A DNA stretch of 45,811 nt from Gammaproteobacteria bacterium (GTDB lineage Bacteria > Pseudomonadota > Gammaproteobacteria > Steroidobacterales > Woeseiaceae): NCBI GenBank assembly GCA_013151645.1, contig JAADHU010000006.1:1-45811 (forward strand), in the 5' to 3' direction. The notes under the pieces are model-generated. The model worked only from the letters and a program-made list of their open reading frames with translations, was not told the origin of the DNA and did no database searches. Both the position numbers and the translations under genes were made by a program. Below are positions 1 through 7,060 of this stretch, piece after piece (within the stretch, counting starts at the first letter, position 1; each line of letters opens with the position of its first letter).

Positions 1-26
1 GCAAGCTGAACATCATGCGGGCGTGA
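1..26 (+). CDS. Possible 3' end of a gene cut by the window edge
   Basis: The frame beginning at base 3 reads seven sense codons (K-L-N-I-M-R-A) and then TGA at 24-26. This could be the tail of a gene starting outside the window, but seven codons are too few to identify anything. A run of six T follows at 52-57 without a convincing stem. It is only a possibility. Confidence 0.2.
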
Positions 27-370
27 GCCGCGCTATTTTCTCCTGATAGAGTTTTTTCTTGCGCTGTGTTGCAAAGCGAGATGAAATTCGCAGTGTCAGG
101 TCAAAGTAATAGGAATGAGGACACCCATCAATTCAACAGAATCTAGTGGAACCGAGCAATTAGTAGGAGCACCAACTTAGTCCCGAGCCATTGTAATGGT
201 CGCCCGTAACTCGAACGCAGAATCACCGTGACAATCGCGCGCCGCCAGCAGATCAGCCTCGACCATACGCCGTAACTGGGTTGTGCATATCCATTAGACC
301 GCGTCATTGTAGGTGGCCCGCCTGGAGACATGGGTAGGGCGCGTTTGTACCGGTACGGATAAGAGACATA
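27..370. other. Gene-poor stretch
   Basis: I see no credible protein gene here. The only open frame of any length (62 codons, minus strand, 143-331) has no family resemblance, no ribosome binding site and an implausible composition. The stretch ends with a perfect 10-base palindrome (GTACCGGTAC, 347-356) that lies 14 bases upstream of the toxin-antitoxin -35 box and could be a second operator. Confidence 0.5.
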
Positions 371-404
371 TTGACGGTTTCGCCTATTTCGCCCAAAATA
401 GGCG
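371..404 (+). promoter_or_regulatory. Promoter with palindromic operator of the toxin-antitoxin operon
   Basis: TTGACG at 371-376 resembles a -35 box, and AAAATA at 395-400 lies 18 bases further as a weak -10. A perfect inverted repeat, CGCCTATTT (381-389) and AAATAGGCG (396-404) with a 6-base centre, covers the spacer and the -10. Phd/YefM antitoxins usually repress their own operon by binding palindromes at the promoter, so this is the likely autoregulatory operator. The antitoxin ribosome binding site GGAG (418-421) follows. Confidence 0.6.
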
Positions 405-431
405 ATTCAGGCGATATGGAGCAGTCGACAA

Positions 432-716
432 ATGATGAAGATGTCCGCAAATAACGCGAAAGCCCGATTTGGTGAGCTGTTGGACAAGGCTCGACGCGAG
501 CCAGTAACGATTGAAAAACACGGTAGAGCGGTGGCGGTTGTGTTGTCCACGGAGGACTACGAAGAGCTTGAGGCTCTCAAGTTATCTCGTCTTCGTGATG
601 AAGTTGATATTGGCCGTGAGGCGTTGGAGAGGGGTGATTTTGTAGAGGTTGACGCGGCCGGTTTGCAGCAGCTTGCTGGCGATATTAAGACCACCGGGCG
701 CAAGCCTACGGGATGA
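432..716 (+). CDS. Phd/YefM-family antitoxin
   Basis: This 94-residue protein has the Phd/YefM fold signature: an N-terminal A-R-x-x-F-G-E-L-L-D-x-A segment (residues 11-21), a stretch reading V-T-I-E-K-H-G-R-A-V-A-V-V-L-S (residues 25-39), and an acidic Y-E-E-L-E motif that starts the disordered toxin-binding tail. Such proteins bind DNA as dimers through the N-terminal half and neutralise a partner toxin through the tail. GGAG at 418-421 is well spaced for the ATG at 432; the ATG at 435 or 441 could also serve. Its stop overlaps the toxin start (ATGA). The neighbour is ParE-like, not YoeB or Doc, so this is a Phd-type antitoxin working with a ParE-type toxin. Confidence 0.85.
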   Translation: MMKMSANNAKARFGELLDKARREPVTIEKHGRAVAVVLSTEDYEELEALKLSRLRDEVDIGREALERGDFVEVDAAGLQQLAGDIKTTGRKPTG

Positions 717-1006
717 TGAAGTGGCGAATTTCGGGACCAGCGCGCCATGATCTTGGCGGCGTATGGGCTTATACAGCATCAACCTGGGGCGTCGAGCAAG
801 CGGATCGCTACGTCGACTCGCTGACAATGCGGATGGCGTGGCTATCGAAGAACGAAGCTGAGTGGCATAAGCGAGGCGACATTCGCGATGGTCTATTTGC
901 TTATCCCGAGGGTCGACACGTAATCTTTTTTGAGGCCTCCGTAGATATTCTGTCCGTAATTCGAGTCTTGCACCAACGTATGGATGTGGTACGACACGTC
1001 AAATAG
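713..1006 (+). CDS. parE: ParE/RelE-superfamily toxin
   Basis: This 97-residue protein matches ParE-type toxins along its length: an early helix followed by a Y-T-A-S-T-W-G segment (residues 20-26), then R-x-D-I-R-D-G-L-F-A-Y-P-E-G-R-H-V-I-F-F (about 54-73), and a terminal V-L-H-Q-R-M-D-V-V-R-H (85-95). The D-I-R-x-G and L-H-Q-R-M-D motifs are typical of ParE, which poisons DNA gyrase, rather than of RelE mRNA cleavers. The start codon lies inside the antitoxin stop (ATGATGA at 713-719), so translation is coupled. The frame is intact, so the pair is probably functional. Gyrase as target is inference from the family. Confidence 0.85.
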   Translation: MMKWRISGPARHDLGGVWAYTASTWGVEQADRYVDSLTMRMAWLSKNEAEWHKRGDIRDGLFAYPEGRHVIFFEASVDILSVIRVLHQRMDVVRHVK

Positions 1007-1102
1007 CTTAGAAACTAGTGTGCCGTAACGAATAAGGCATTCACTTGCCCGACGACTAAATGCGACATCCGCTGCTACAAGATATTCAGGTAGGGGTTTT
1101 CA

Positions 1103-1508
1103 ATGATCTTGGTCGCCGGCTTGCAGAATAACGACGTTCAGTTTCTGTCGGTCGAAGAAGTACTGGCAATCCATGAGCGCGTAATCGCTCGATTCGGCGG
1201 CACTTCCGGAGTCCGTGATCAAGGCCTGCTGGAAAGTGCCTTGTTCCGGCCTCAGACGGGCCACTACAAAGACCTTTCGTCGATGGCCGCTGCGCTGTTC
1301 GAGTCCCTGCTCCTGAACCGTGCGTTTGTCGACGGAAACAAAAGGGTCGCTTTTTTCGCCGCCGACGTATTTTTTGCGCCTGAACGGTTGGAAGATTTCA
1401 GTTGACGGCATCGCCGCGTATCGATTCCTGGTTGGCGGTCTGGAACGAGGTGACTGCAACTTTCAGACCTTGCTGTCCTGGATACGGGTCAACCTGTCGA
1501 AAGAATGA
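1103..1508 (+). pseudogene. doc: Frameshifted Doc-like (Fic fold) toxin
   Basis: From ATG 1103 the frame encodes a death-on-curing protein, including V-R-D-Q-G-L-L-E-S-A-L (residues 37-47) and the Fic-loop segment F-V-D-G-N-K-R (75-81). After V-F (residue 90) it runs into unrelated sequence and stops after 100 residues. In the +1 frame the family continues exactly: L-R-L-N-G-W-K-I, then A-Y-R-F-L-V-G-G-L-E-R-G, ending at TGA 1506-1508. Removing one T from the six-T run at 1370-1375 restores a protein of about 134 residues. In addition, the Fic motif histidine (H-x-F-x-D-G-N-K-R) is arginine here (residue 73, CGT at 1319-1321), which would abolish the known Doc kinase activity. No antitoxin gene lies directly upstream. 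This is most likely a dead remnant. Confidence 0.8.
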
Positions 1509-1538
1509 AAACATGAACGTGTATCGCATCGCCCGGAA

Positions 1539-1577
1539 ATGCCCTGCGAAGTTAAGCCAGGGCATCTCTGACTTTTT
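1539..1577 (+). terminator. Weak terminator-like hairpin
   Basis: ATGCCCTG (1539-1546) pairs perfectly with CAGGGCAT (1558-1565) across an 11-base loop. A run of five T lies at 1573-1577, separated from the stem by seven bases, so it is an imperfect intrinsic terminator. It would close the toxin locus. Confidence 0.35.
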
Positions 1578-1918
1578 CCTGTAAGGGTTGATTCATGGTG
1601 GTCGCGTGTCAGGCCATGCTCCAACAACAGCGCCAGTAGAAAAGCGGTAGCCTCTCCTGAGGCGCGACTCTATCGTGGCTTGCTATCCCGATGGATGCCC
1701 TCGTCGGGTCATTCGAATTCGTTGAGACGCTGCCGTGACAGCCGACAGGATAGATATACAAGCGGCTTCTCCGCGACCGATGTCGGTCGGAGGGCTGAAG
1801 AGTGCAGCAATTCGGGTAATTTAAAACGTCGAAAAAACAACGCGTTCCATAGTGCCGGGCGGCTCAGGCGCAAAAAAATCGCAAAACAAAACTTGCTCTG
1901 ATCAGGCCTAGTGTGTAT

Positions 1919-1937
1919 TTGTTGTACTGCACAATAA
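1919..1937. promoter_or_regulatory. Palindromic operator candidate before the MaoC gene
   Basis: TTGTTGT (1919-1925) and ACAATAA (1931-1937) form an inverted repeat with six of seven pairs around ACTGC, ending 10 bases before the start codon. It sits where a repressor would block transcription or the ribosome binding site. The TGCACAA core recalls sites of polyhydroxyalkanoate regulators (PhaR), but that link is a guess. Confidence 0.35.
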
Positions 1938-1947
1938 CAGGGATAGA

Positions 1948-2475
1948 ATGGCTATGCCGGCGTCACAAAATCAAGCAACGGATTTCACGGAAAGAAGAGT
2001 GCAGATTATCAGGTCAGTCGAGGACGCCAAGGCGCTTGAGGGCACGGAAATCGGTATTTCCGACTGGATCGTCATCGACCAGGAGCGCATCGATGAGTTC
2101 GCGAAAGCGACGGATGACTATCAGTGGATCCACGTCGATACCGAACGAGCGGCGAAGGAACTGCCCAATGGCAAGACCATCGCTCACGGCTATCTGACCC
2201 TGTCGCTGATTCCCGCGCTGACGTCGCAATTCGTTCAGGTTGAGAACGTCGCCCAGACCATCAACTTCGGGTGCAACAAAATTCGTTTCTATACCATGGT
2301 GCCGGTTGGCAGTCGGGTACGGGCTCGCGCGACCGTCAAACAGGCTCGTAAACGTGGCGGCGCATTGCACCTCTCGTCGGAGGTACGCATCGAAGTGGAA
2401 GGTGAGCGCAAGCCCGCTTGTATTGCGGAAACGCTGGGCATGTATTTCTTTAACAAACCCGTGTCAACGGACTAA
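1948..2475 (+). CDS. MaoC-family enoyl-CoA hydratase (hot-dog fold)
   Basis: This 175-residue protein has the MaoC/NodN hydratase signature: D-W-I-V-I-D-Q-E-R-I-D-E-F-A-K-A-T-D-D (residues 43-61), then Q-W-I-H-V-D (63-68) carrying the catalytic Asp/His pair of the hydratase 2 motif, and A-H-G-Y-L-T-L-S (83-90). Enzymes of this type hydrate 2-enoyl-CoA to (R)-3-hydroxyacyl-CoA and can feed polyhydroxyalkanoate synthesis or side-chain degradation. AGGGA at 1939-1943 precedes two candidate starts, ATG 1948 and ATG 1954; the second is better spaced. The following acyl-CoA synthetase, dehydrogenase and thioesterase genes fit acyl-CoA metabolism. The exact substrate cannot be told. Confidence 0.85.
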   Translation: MAMPASQNQATDFTERRVQIIRSVEDAKALEGTEIGISDWIVIDQERIDEFAKATDDYQWIHVDTERAAKELPNGKTIAHGYLTLSLIPALTSQFVQVENVAQTINFGCNKIRFYTMVPVGSRVRARATVKQARKRGGALHLSSEVRIEVEGERKPACIAETLGMYFFNKPVSTD

Positions 2476-2604
2476 TTGCACGCGGACCAATATTTGCAAA
2501 GCACCGCTGGTGGGCGAATAGGAGATTCGTTGTCCAGCGTCTTCAAATCCGGCCGCCCAATACGGCGTCGTTGAGCAACAGAGGCGGGAAGCAACAGAGC
2601 GATC

Positions 2605-2778
2605 ATGTTTGAATACACCGGAATACTGGGTTTTCTAATCCTGTTGGCCGATATCTACGCGATTTTGCAGATCGCTCAAAGTTCGGCGAGCAATGGCCGG
2701 AAAGCATTGTGGATTGCGTTGGTCATTTTCCTGCCCATTGCCGGGCTGATTCTTTGGTATTTGATCGGTCCAAAATGA
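2605..2778 (+). CDS. Small PLDc_N-type membrane protein
   Basis: This 57-residue protein consists of two hydrophobic helices (about residues 5-24 and 34-54) separated by a short polar loop with S-S-A-S-N-G-R-K, and ends in L-P-I-A-G-L-I-L-W-Y-L-I-G-P-K. The pattern D-I-Y-A-I-L-x-I ... K-x-L-W-I ... F-L-P-x-x-G-L-I-x-Y-x-x-x-G-P-K is that of the PLDc_N domain, found alone or at the N-terminus of cardiolipin synthases. It is short enough to be missed by automated gene calling. The start ATG has only a weak upstream AGAG. Free-standing PLDc_N proteins have no established role. Confidence 0.75.
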   Translation: MFEYTGILGFLILLADIYAILQIAQSSASNGRKALWIALVIFLPIAGLILWYLIGPK

Positions 2779-2884
2779 CCACAGGCAAGTGATCGCCGAC
2801 GCCGGGTCGCGAGATGCCGACGTGCCGCGCGGTTTCTGTTAAATTGCCCTGCATTCAAACAAGAAAAGACTGGGAGAAACCCGT

Positions 2885-4516
2885 ATGCACGGATTGATGA
2901 TGGATTCGCCATTGCTGATATCTGCGATCGTGCGTCACGCCGAGCGAAATTTTCCGGACAGAGAAATCGTTTCGGTAACGGCTGATAATCCGCTGCATCG
3001 GTACCAGTTCAGTGATTGCATTCAAAGAATTCACCAACTGGCTAACGCGCTGGACAAGCTGGGTCTGGCTCACGGCGATCGCGTGGCAACGCTGGCCTGG
3101 AACGACTACCGCCACGTTGAAGCCTATTACGGGATCGGTGGCGCCGGCTACGTGTGCCATACCGTCAATCCCCGGCTATTCCCGGAACAGATCGTTTTCA
3201 TCATCAATCACGCCGAGGATAAATGGATTCTGACGGATCCGATGTTTGTTCCCCTGCTCGAAAAAATTGCCGATCAGACGCCGAATGTCGAGGGCTACGT
3301 CGTCCTGACCAGCGAAGATCAGATGCCCGACACGCGCCTTAAGAACGCCATCTCCTATGAGGCGTTGATCAAGGATGAAAGTGATACCTACGAATGGCCC
3401 GAACTGGATGAACGGTCAGCGGTTGCACTTTGTTACACCTCCGGTACGACGGGCGACCCGAAAGGTGTGCTGTACAGCCAGCGTTCGACGGTTTTGCACG
3501 CTTTAGCCGGTATCGCGCCGGATGTAATGTGCCTGTCGACGCGCGATTGCGTTTTGCCGGTCGTGCCCCTGTTTCACGTCAACGCGTGGGGTATCCCCTA
3601 TGCCGCGTTGATGGTCGGCACGAAACTGGTGCTTCCCGGGCCGAAGATGGGCGACGGCGAAACATTGTATGCGCTCATGGAGGCGGAGGGTGTGACGCTA
3701 GCGCTGGGCGTGCCGACCGTCTGGCTTGCACTGCTGCAGTACATGGAGAGTCACGGTAAGCGACTGGATGGCCTGCAACGTACCATTATCGGCGGCGCGG
3801 CCGTTCCCGAATCGATGATTCGTGAGTTTCGCGACAAGCATGACGTCGTCGTTCAGCAGGGCTGGGGCATGACCGAGACGAGTCCACTCGGCACCGTGAA
3901 TTCACTCAAAGCCGGCATGGAAAACCTCTCGCCGGACGAAACCATTGCCGTCCGGACCAAGGCGGGCCGGGGTATTTTTGGCGTAGAAATGCGTATTGTT
4001 GACGACGATCAGAATGAGCTGCCCTGGGACGGTGTGGCGTTCGGTGCGCTGCAGGTTTGTGGGCCCTGGGTGTGCAGCGACTACTACAAGCTTGAGGGTG
4101 CTGCCGGCACGCACACTGACGACGGCTGGTTCGATACCGGTGACGTCGCGAAAATCGACCCGGAAGGATTCATGCAGATCACCGATCGGACGAAGGATGT
4201 GATCAAGTCCGGCGGTGAATGGATCAGTTCCATCGAAATCGAAAATGTGGCTGTTGGTCATCCGTCGGTAGCTGAGGCCGCCGTCATTGGCGTCGCTCAT
4301 CCGAAGTGGACCGAACGTCCGCTGTTGATTGTCATCAAGGCGGAAGGTGCCGACCTGACGAAAGAAGAAATGCTGAAATGGTTCGACGGCAAGATCGCCA
4401 AGTGGTGGTATCCCGACGATGTGCTGTTCGTCGACGAGATACCGCATACGGCGACCGGCAAGATCCAGAAAGTTAAACTTCGCCAGCAGCTTGCAGACTA
4501 TAAACTACCGGCCTGA
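2885..4516 (+). CDS. Acyl-CoA synthetase (medium/long-chain, AlkK/FadD-like)
   Basis: This 543-residue ANL-superfamily adenylate-forming enzyme activates a fatty acid to acyl-AMP and then acyl-CoA. The P-loop [11 protein letters not shown] is at residues 184-194, the A5 motif W-G-M-T-E-T at 327-332, the A7 motif G-W-F-D-T-G-D at 414-420, T-D-R-T-K-D at 433-438, and the A10 motif A-T-G-K-I-Q-K with the catalytic lysine at 526. Length and the D[10 protein letters not shown] hinge fit medium- to long-chain fatty-acid ligases of the AlkK type. GGGAGA at 2872-2877 supports ATG 2885. It heads a run with an SDR and a TesB thioesterase. Chain-length preference cannot be read from sequence alone. Confidence 0.92.
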   Translation: MHGLMMDSPLLISAIVRHAERNFPDREIVSVTADNPLHRYQFSDCIQRIHQLANALDKLGLAHGDRVATLAWNDYRHVEAYYGIGGAGYVCHTVNPRLFPEQIVFIINHAEDKWILTDPMFVPLLEKIADQTPNVEGYVVLTSEDQMPDTRLKNAISYEALIKDESDTYEWPELDERSAVALCYTSGTTGDPKGVLYSQRSTVLHALAGIAPDVMCLSTRDCVLPVVPLFHVNAWGIPYAALMVGTKLVLPGPKMGDGETLYALMEAEGVTLALGVPTVWLALLQYMESHGKRLDGLQRTIIGGAAVPESMIREFRDKHDVVVQQGWGMTETSPLGTVNSLKAGMENLSPDETIAVRTKAGRGIFGVEMRIVDDDQNELPWDGVAFGALQVCGPWVCSDYYKLEGAAGTHTDDGWFDTGDVAKIDPEGFMQITDRTKDVIKSGGEWISSIEIENVAVGHPSVAEAAVIGVAHPKWTERPLLIVIKAEGADLTKEEMLKWFDGKIAKWWYPDDVLFVDEIPHTATGKIQKVKLRQQLADYKLPA

Positions 4517-4555
4517 ATCCGGAAATCAAACAGGAAAAAGTAATGAGAGATCAAT

Positions 4556-5302
4556 ATGTCTGATGCACTGCGTCTTTTTGGCTCAAGAGCGATTGTCACT
4601 GGCGCGAGCAATGGCGTCGGTGAGGCGATAGTGCGTACTTTGGTAAAGCAGGGCGCAATGGTGTTCGCCGTCGACGGGCCGGACAGCGGCATCGAAACTC
4701 ATTTTAAGTCTTTGCAAAACGTGACGCCGTATGCGTCAACGGTGGCCGACGAGCAATCGGCGGCAGAAATGATCAAGTGCGCGAACGAGGCGCTCGACGG
4801 GCTGGACATCCTTGTGAACAATTCTGCGCTCCAGGCGAGCACACCCATCGATGATGGCGATACTGCCGAACTGGAACAATTCCTGGATCGAAAAATTCGA
4901 CTGTATACCGCGACGACGCGGGTCGTACTACCCTACCTGGAGAAAAGTCCGGCAGGGCGTATTATCAACATGGGCTGTTTGCGGAGTGCGTTCTCACGTG
5001 CTGGCAACTCGGCATACGCACGTTCCGAAGCAGCGATGGCGGAGTTGACGCAGTCGCTCGCAACGGAGGCGGGCGCCAACGGAACGACGGTCAACTACGT
5101 ACAGCCGGGCGCGGTCATGACGCCGGCGAGTCGTCGCATCTTCGCGGAGGACAAGTCGCTCCGTGACTATTGCATCACTCGTTCTGCGGCCAAACGTCTT
5201 GGCGACCCGGTCGATATTGCCAAGGTCGTTCTGTTTTTGGCGAGCGATGACGCGGTTTTCGTGAGCGGCACCGGAATCACGGTCGACGGCGGCTGTCATT
5301 GA
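4556..5302 (+). CDS. SDR-family protein with altered catalytic residues
   Basis: This 248-residue protein has the classical SDR Rossmann fold: the cofactor motif T-G-A-S-N-G-V-G at residues 15-22, N-N-S-A at 88-91 in place of N-N-A-G, and the C-terminal G-x-x-I-T-V-D-G-G. The active site is not standard. The Y-x-x-x-K motif reads Y-A-R-S-E (Tyr154, Glu158 where Lys is required), and the serine region reads N-M-G-C (138-141), so the catalytic Ser is replaced by Cys. The frame is uninterrupted and the fold is well kept, so it is either a non-catalytic SDR or one with changed chemistry. GAGAG precedes the start. It lies 39 bases after the acyl-CoA synthetase and 18 before tesB, probably in one operon. 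Confidence 0.85.
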   Translation: MSDALRLFGSRAIVTGASNGVGEAIVRTLVKQGAMVFAVDGPDSGIETHFKSLQNVTPYASTVADEQSAAEMIKCANEALDGLDILVNNSALQASTPIDDGDTAELEQFLDRKIRLYTATTRVVLPYLEKSPAGRIINMGCLRSAFSRAGNSAYARSEAAMAELTQSLATEAGANGTTVNYVQPGAVMTPASRRIFAEDKSLRDYCITRSAAKRLGDPVDIAKVVLFLASDDAVFVSGTGITVDGGCH

Positions 5303-5320
5303 GAGGGAAGGCTCGGCACG

Positions 5321-6223
5321 ATGCACGCAGTTCTTACTGACCTGATTCAACTACTCGTTCTCGAGCGTATCGAAGACAATATATTTCGTGGCGAGAGTCG
5401 TGACATCGGCAGCGCGCAGGTATTTGGTGGCCAGGTGCTCGGCCAGGCACTGTCTGCAGCGCACCGAACGGTGGAAGGTCGGGTGGCGCATTCACTGCAT
5501 GCCTATTTCCTGCGTCGCGGCGATATGGAAGCGCCGATTATTTACGAAGTGGATCGCGCCCGTGATGGCGGCAGTTTCTCGGTGCGACGTGTGGTGGCGA
5601 TTCAACATGGTCGGCCCATTTTTAATCTGGCCGCCTCTTTTCAGGTGCTGGAAGACGGTCTCGAACATCAGGCGAGCATGCCCATTGTCGATGGACCCGA
5701 CGGTCTTCAGGATGTGACCGAAGTACCCGTCGACAAGCTGGCGGTCATCCCTGAAAAAATGCGGCGGTTCCTGACTGACAAACGACCGTTCGAATTCCGC
5801 CCCGTTCAGGCAGTCAATTTTTCCCGGACGGAAAAGAGACCGCCGATCAAGCAGATATGGATTCGGGCCGTGGACCGATTGCCGGATGACCCCGCACTGC
5901 ATCAGGTCCTGCTGGCCTATGTCTCGGATTACGAATTACTGGGTACCAGCGTATTGCCCCACGGTTTGCCGTTCGGGCGGGGCAAGGTACAAATGGCCAG
6001 TCTTGATCACGCGCTCTGGTTTCACCGCGCGTGTCGGGTCGATGAATGGTTGCTTTACTCCTTCGATAGCCCCAACGCATCCGGAGCGCGAGGTTTCGCC
6101 CGCGGTCAGTTTTTCAAACAGGATGGCACACTGGTTGCGTCCACCGCACAGGAAGGTCTGGTGCGTGTTCTGGACGAAACGCACCGGAAGACGAAGTCGG
6201 CTGATGCCCGCTTGCAGGTCTGA
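5321..6223 (+). CDS. tesB: Acyl-CoA thioesterase II
   Basis: This 300-residue double hot-dog thioesterase releases free fatty acids from acyl-CoA. The TesB features are G-S-A-Q-V-F-G-G-Q-V-L-G-Q-A-L (residues 30-44), S-L-H-A-Y-F-L-R-R-G-D (58-68), and the catalytic triad of E. coli TesB (Asp204, Thr228, Gln278), seen here as Asp203, Ser227 and Gln277. The Thr-to-Ser change is conservative. Length matches the usual 285-300 residues. It sits close behind the SDR gene on the same strand and converges with gpmA. Pairing a ligase and a thioesterase in one operon suggests control of the acyl-CoA pool. Confidence 0.93.
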   Translation: MHAVLTDLIQLLVLERIEDNIFRGESRDIGSAQVFGGQVLGQALSAAHRTVEGRVAHSLHAYFLRRGDMEAPIIYEVDRARDGGSFSVRRVVAIQHGRPIFNLAASFQVLEDGLEHQASMPIVDGPDGLQDVTEVPVDKLAVIPEKMRRFLTDKRPFEFRPVQAVNFSRTEKRPPIKQIWIRAVDRLPDDPALHQVLLAYVSDYELLGTSVLPHGLPFGRGKVQMASLDHALWFHRACRVDEWLLYSFDSPNASGARGFARGQFFKQDGTLVASTAQEGLVRVLDETHRKTKSADARLQV

Positions 6224-6234
6224 CCCCGGCCGCG

Positions 6235-6249
6235 CAGGAGATGCTCCTG
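6235..6249. repeat. Short hairpin between convergent tesB and gpmA
   Basis: CAGGAG (6235-6240) and CTCCTG (6244-6249) form a perfect six-pair stem with a 3-base loop, followed by GTAG. There is no T run, so it is not a standard terminator. The ATGCTCCTG and GTAG words recur in the larger REP-like hairpin at 45760-45811, so this may be a fragment of the same repeat family. Confidence 0.35.
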
Positions 6250-6273
6250 TAGTGTCCTCTTATGGAGCGTAAA

Positions 6274-7017
6274 TTACGCGGACTTCGCCTGGTCGGCGAC
6301 AGCCCTGGCCGCGGCCGCGGCCGCTTCGGGATCGCCCAGAAACTTCCGTGAGAGCGGCTGCAGTTCATCGTCGAGTTGATAAAGAATCGGAATGCCCGTC
6401 GGAATGTTGAAGCTCGTAATTTCCTCTTCAGAAATCTGATCGAGCATCTTGACCAGCGCGCGGAGACTATTGCCGTGTGCGGCGATGAGGACATTCTTGC
6501 CGGCCCTTAGCTCAGGTGCGATCAGCTCATTCCAGCACGGCGTGACGCGCTCAAGTGTCGTTGCCAGCGACTCGGTCGCCGGCAGATTTTCGACGTTAGC
6601 GTAGCGCGAGTCGTGGCGCGGATGCCTCTCATCGTCAACGGTCAACGGAGGCGGTTCGATCGCGTAACTGCGACGCCAGATGTGCACCTGCTCGTCGCCG
6701 TACTTCGCCGCGGTCTCCGCCTTGTTCAAACCTTGCAGCGCACCGTAGTGACGTTCGTTTAGTCGCCAGTCACGAACGACGGGCATCCAGCTTCGGTTGA
6801 GTTCGTCCATGACCAGCCACAAGGTGTGAATAGCTCTTTGCAGAACGGACGTAAATGCAATGTCGAACTCGAAGTCCAGTTCGACCAGCATCTTGCCGGC
6901 ATCTATCGCCTCCTGACGGCCCTTGTCGGTCAAATCCACATCGGTCCAGCCAGTGAACAGGTTTTTCAGGTTCCAATCGCTCTGACCGTGGCGGCACAGG
7001 ACTAGTTTTCCGGACAT
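6274..7017 (-). CDS. gpmA: 2,3-bisphosphoglycerate-dependent phosphoglycerate mutase
   Basis: This 247-residue glycolytic enzyme interconverts 3- and 2-phosphoglycerate through a phosphohistidine. The motif R-H-G-Q-S-D-W-N puts the phosphorylated His at residue 10; [13 protein letters not shown] and the second catalytic histidine in A-A-H-G-N-S-L-R follow. An upstream ATG exists at 7038, but GGAG (minus strand, 7026-7023) lies five bases before ATG 7017, so 7017 is the better start. The tail is alanine-rich. The gene follows the glutamate dehydrogenase gene by 43 bases on the same strand and may be read from the same transcript. Confidence 0.93.
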   Translation of the reverse strand: MSGKLVLCRHGQSDWNLKNLFTGWTDVDLTDKGRQEAIDAGKMLVELDFEFDIAFTSVLQRAIHTLWLVMDELNRSWMPVVRDWRLNERHYGALQGLNKAETAAKYGDEQVHIWRRSYAIEPPPLTVDDERHPRHDSRYANVENLPATESLATTLERVTPCWNELIAPELRAGKNVLIAAHGNSLRALVKMLDQISEEEITSFNIPTGIPILYQLDDELQPLSRKFLGDPEAAAAAARAVADQAKSA

Positions 7018-7060
7018 TGTTTCTCCGTGGTTGCGCATAAGGGCTAAAGGATGGTGGGTA

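Larger units (their letters stand above)
1509..1947. other. Gene-free stretch after the toxin remnant
   Basis: No convincing gene is present. The stretch holds a stem-loop at 1539-1565, another hairpin at 1769-1792 (CTCC and GGAG flanking GACCGA/TCGGTC), A-rich DNA around 1820-1892 and a palindrome at 1919-1937 just before the hydratase gene. Its composition differs from the coding DNA around it, as expected for a degraded accessory junction. Confidence 0.5.

Noticed and set aside
1680-1901. A 73-codon open frame after the toxin remnant
   Set aside because: Arg/Ser-rich low-quality translation, no ribosome binding site, no family resemblance.
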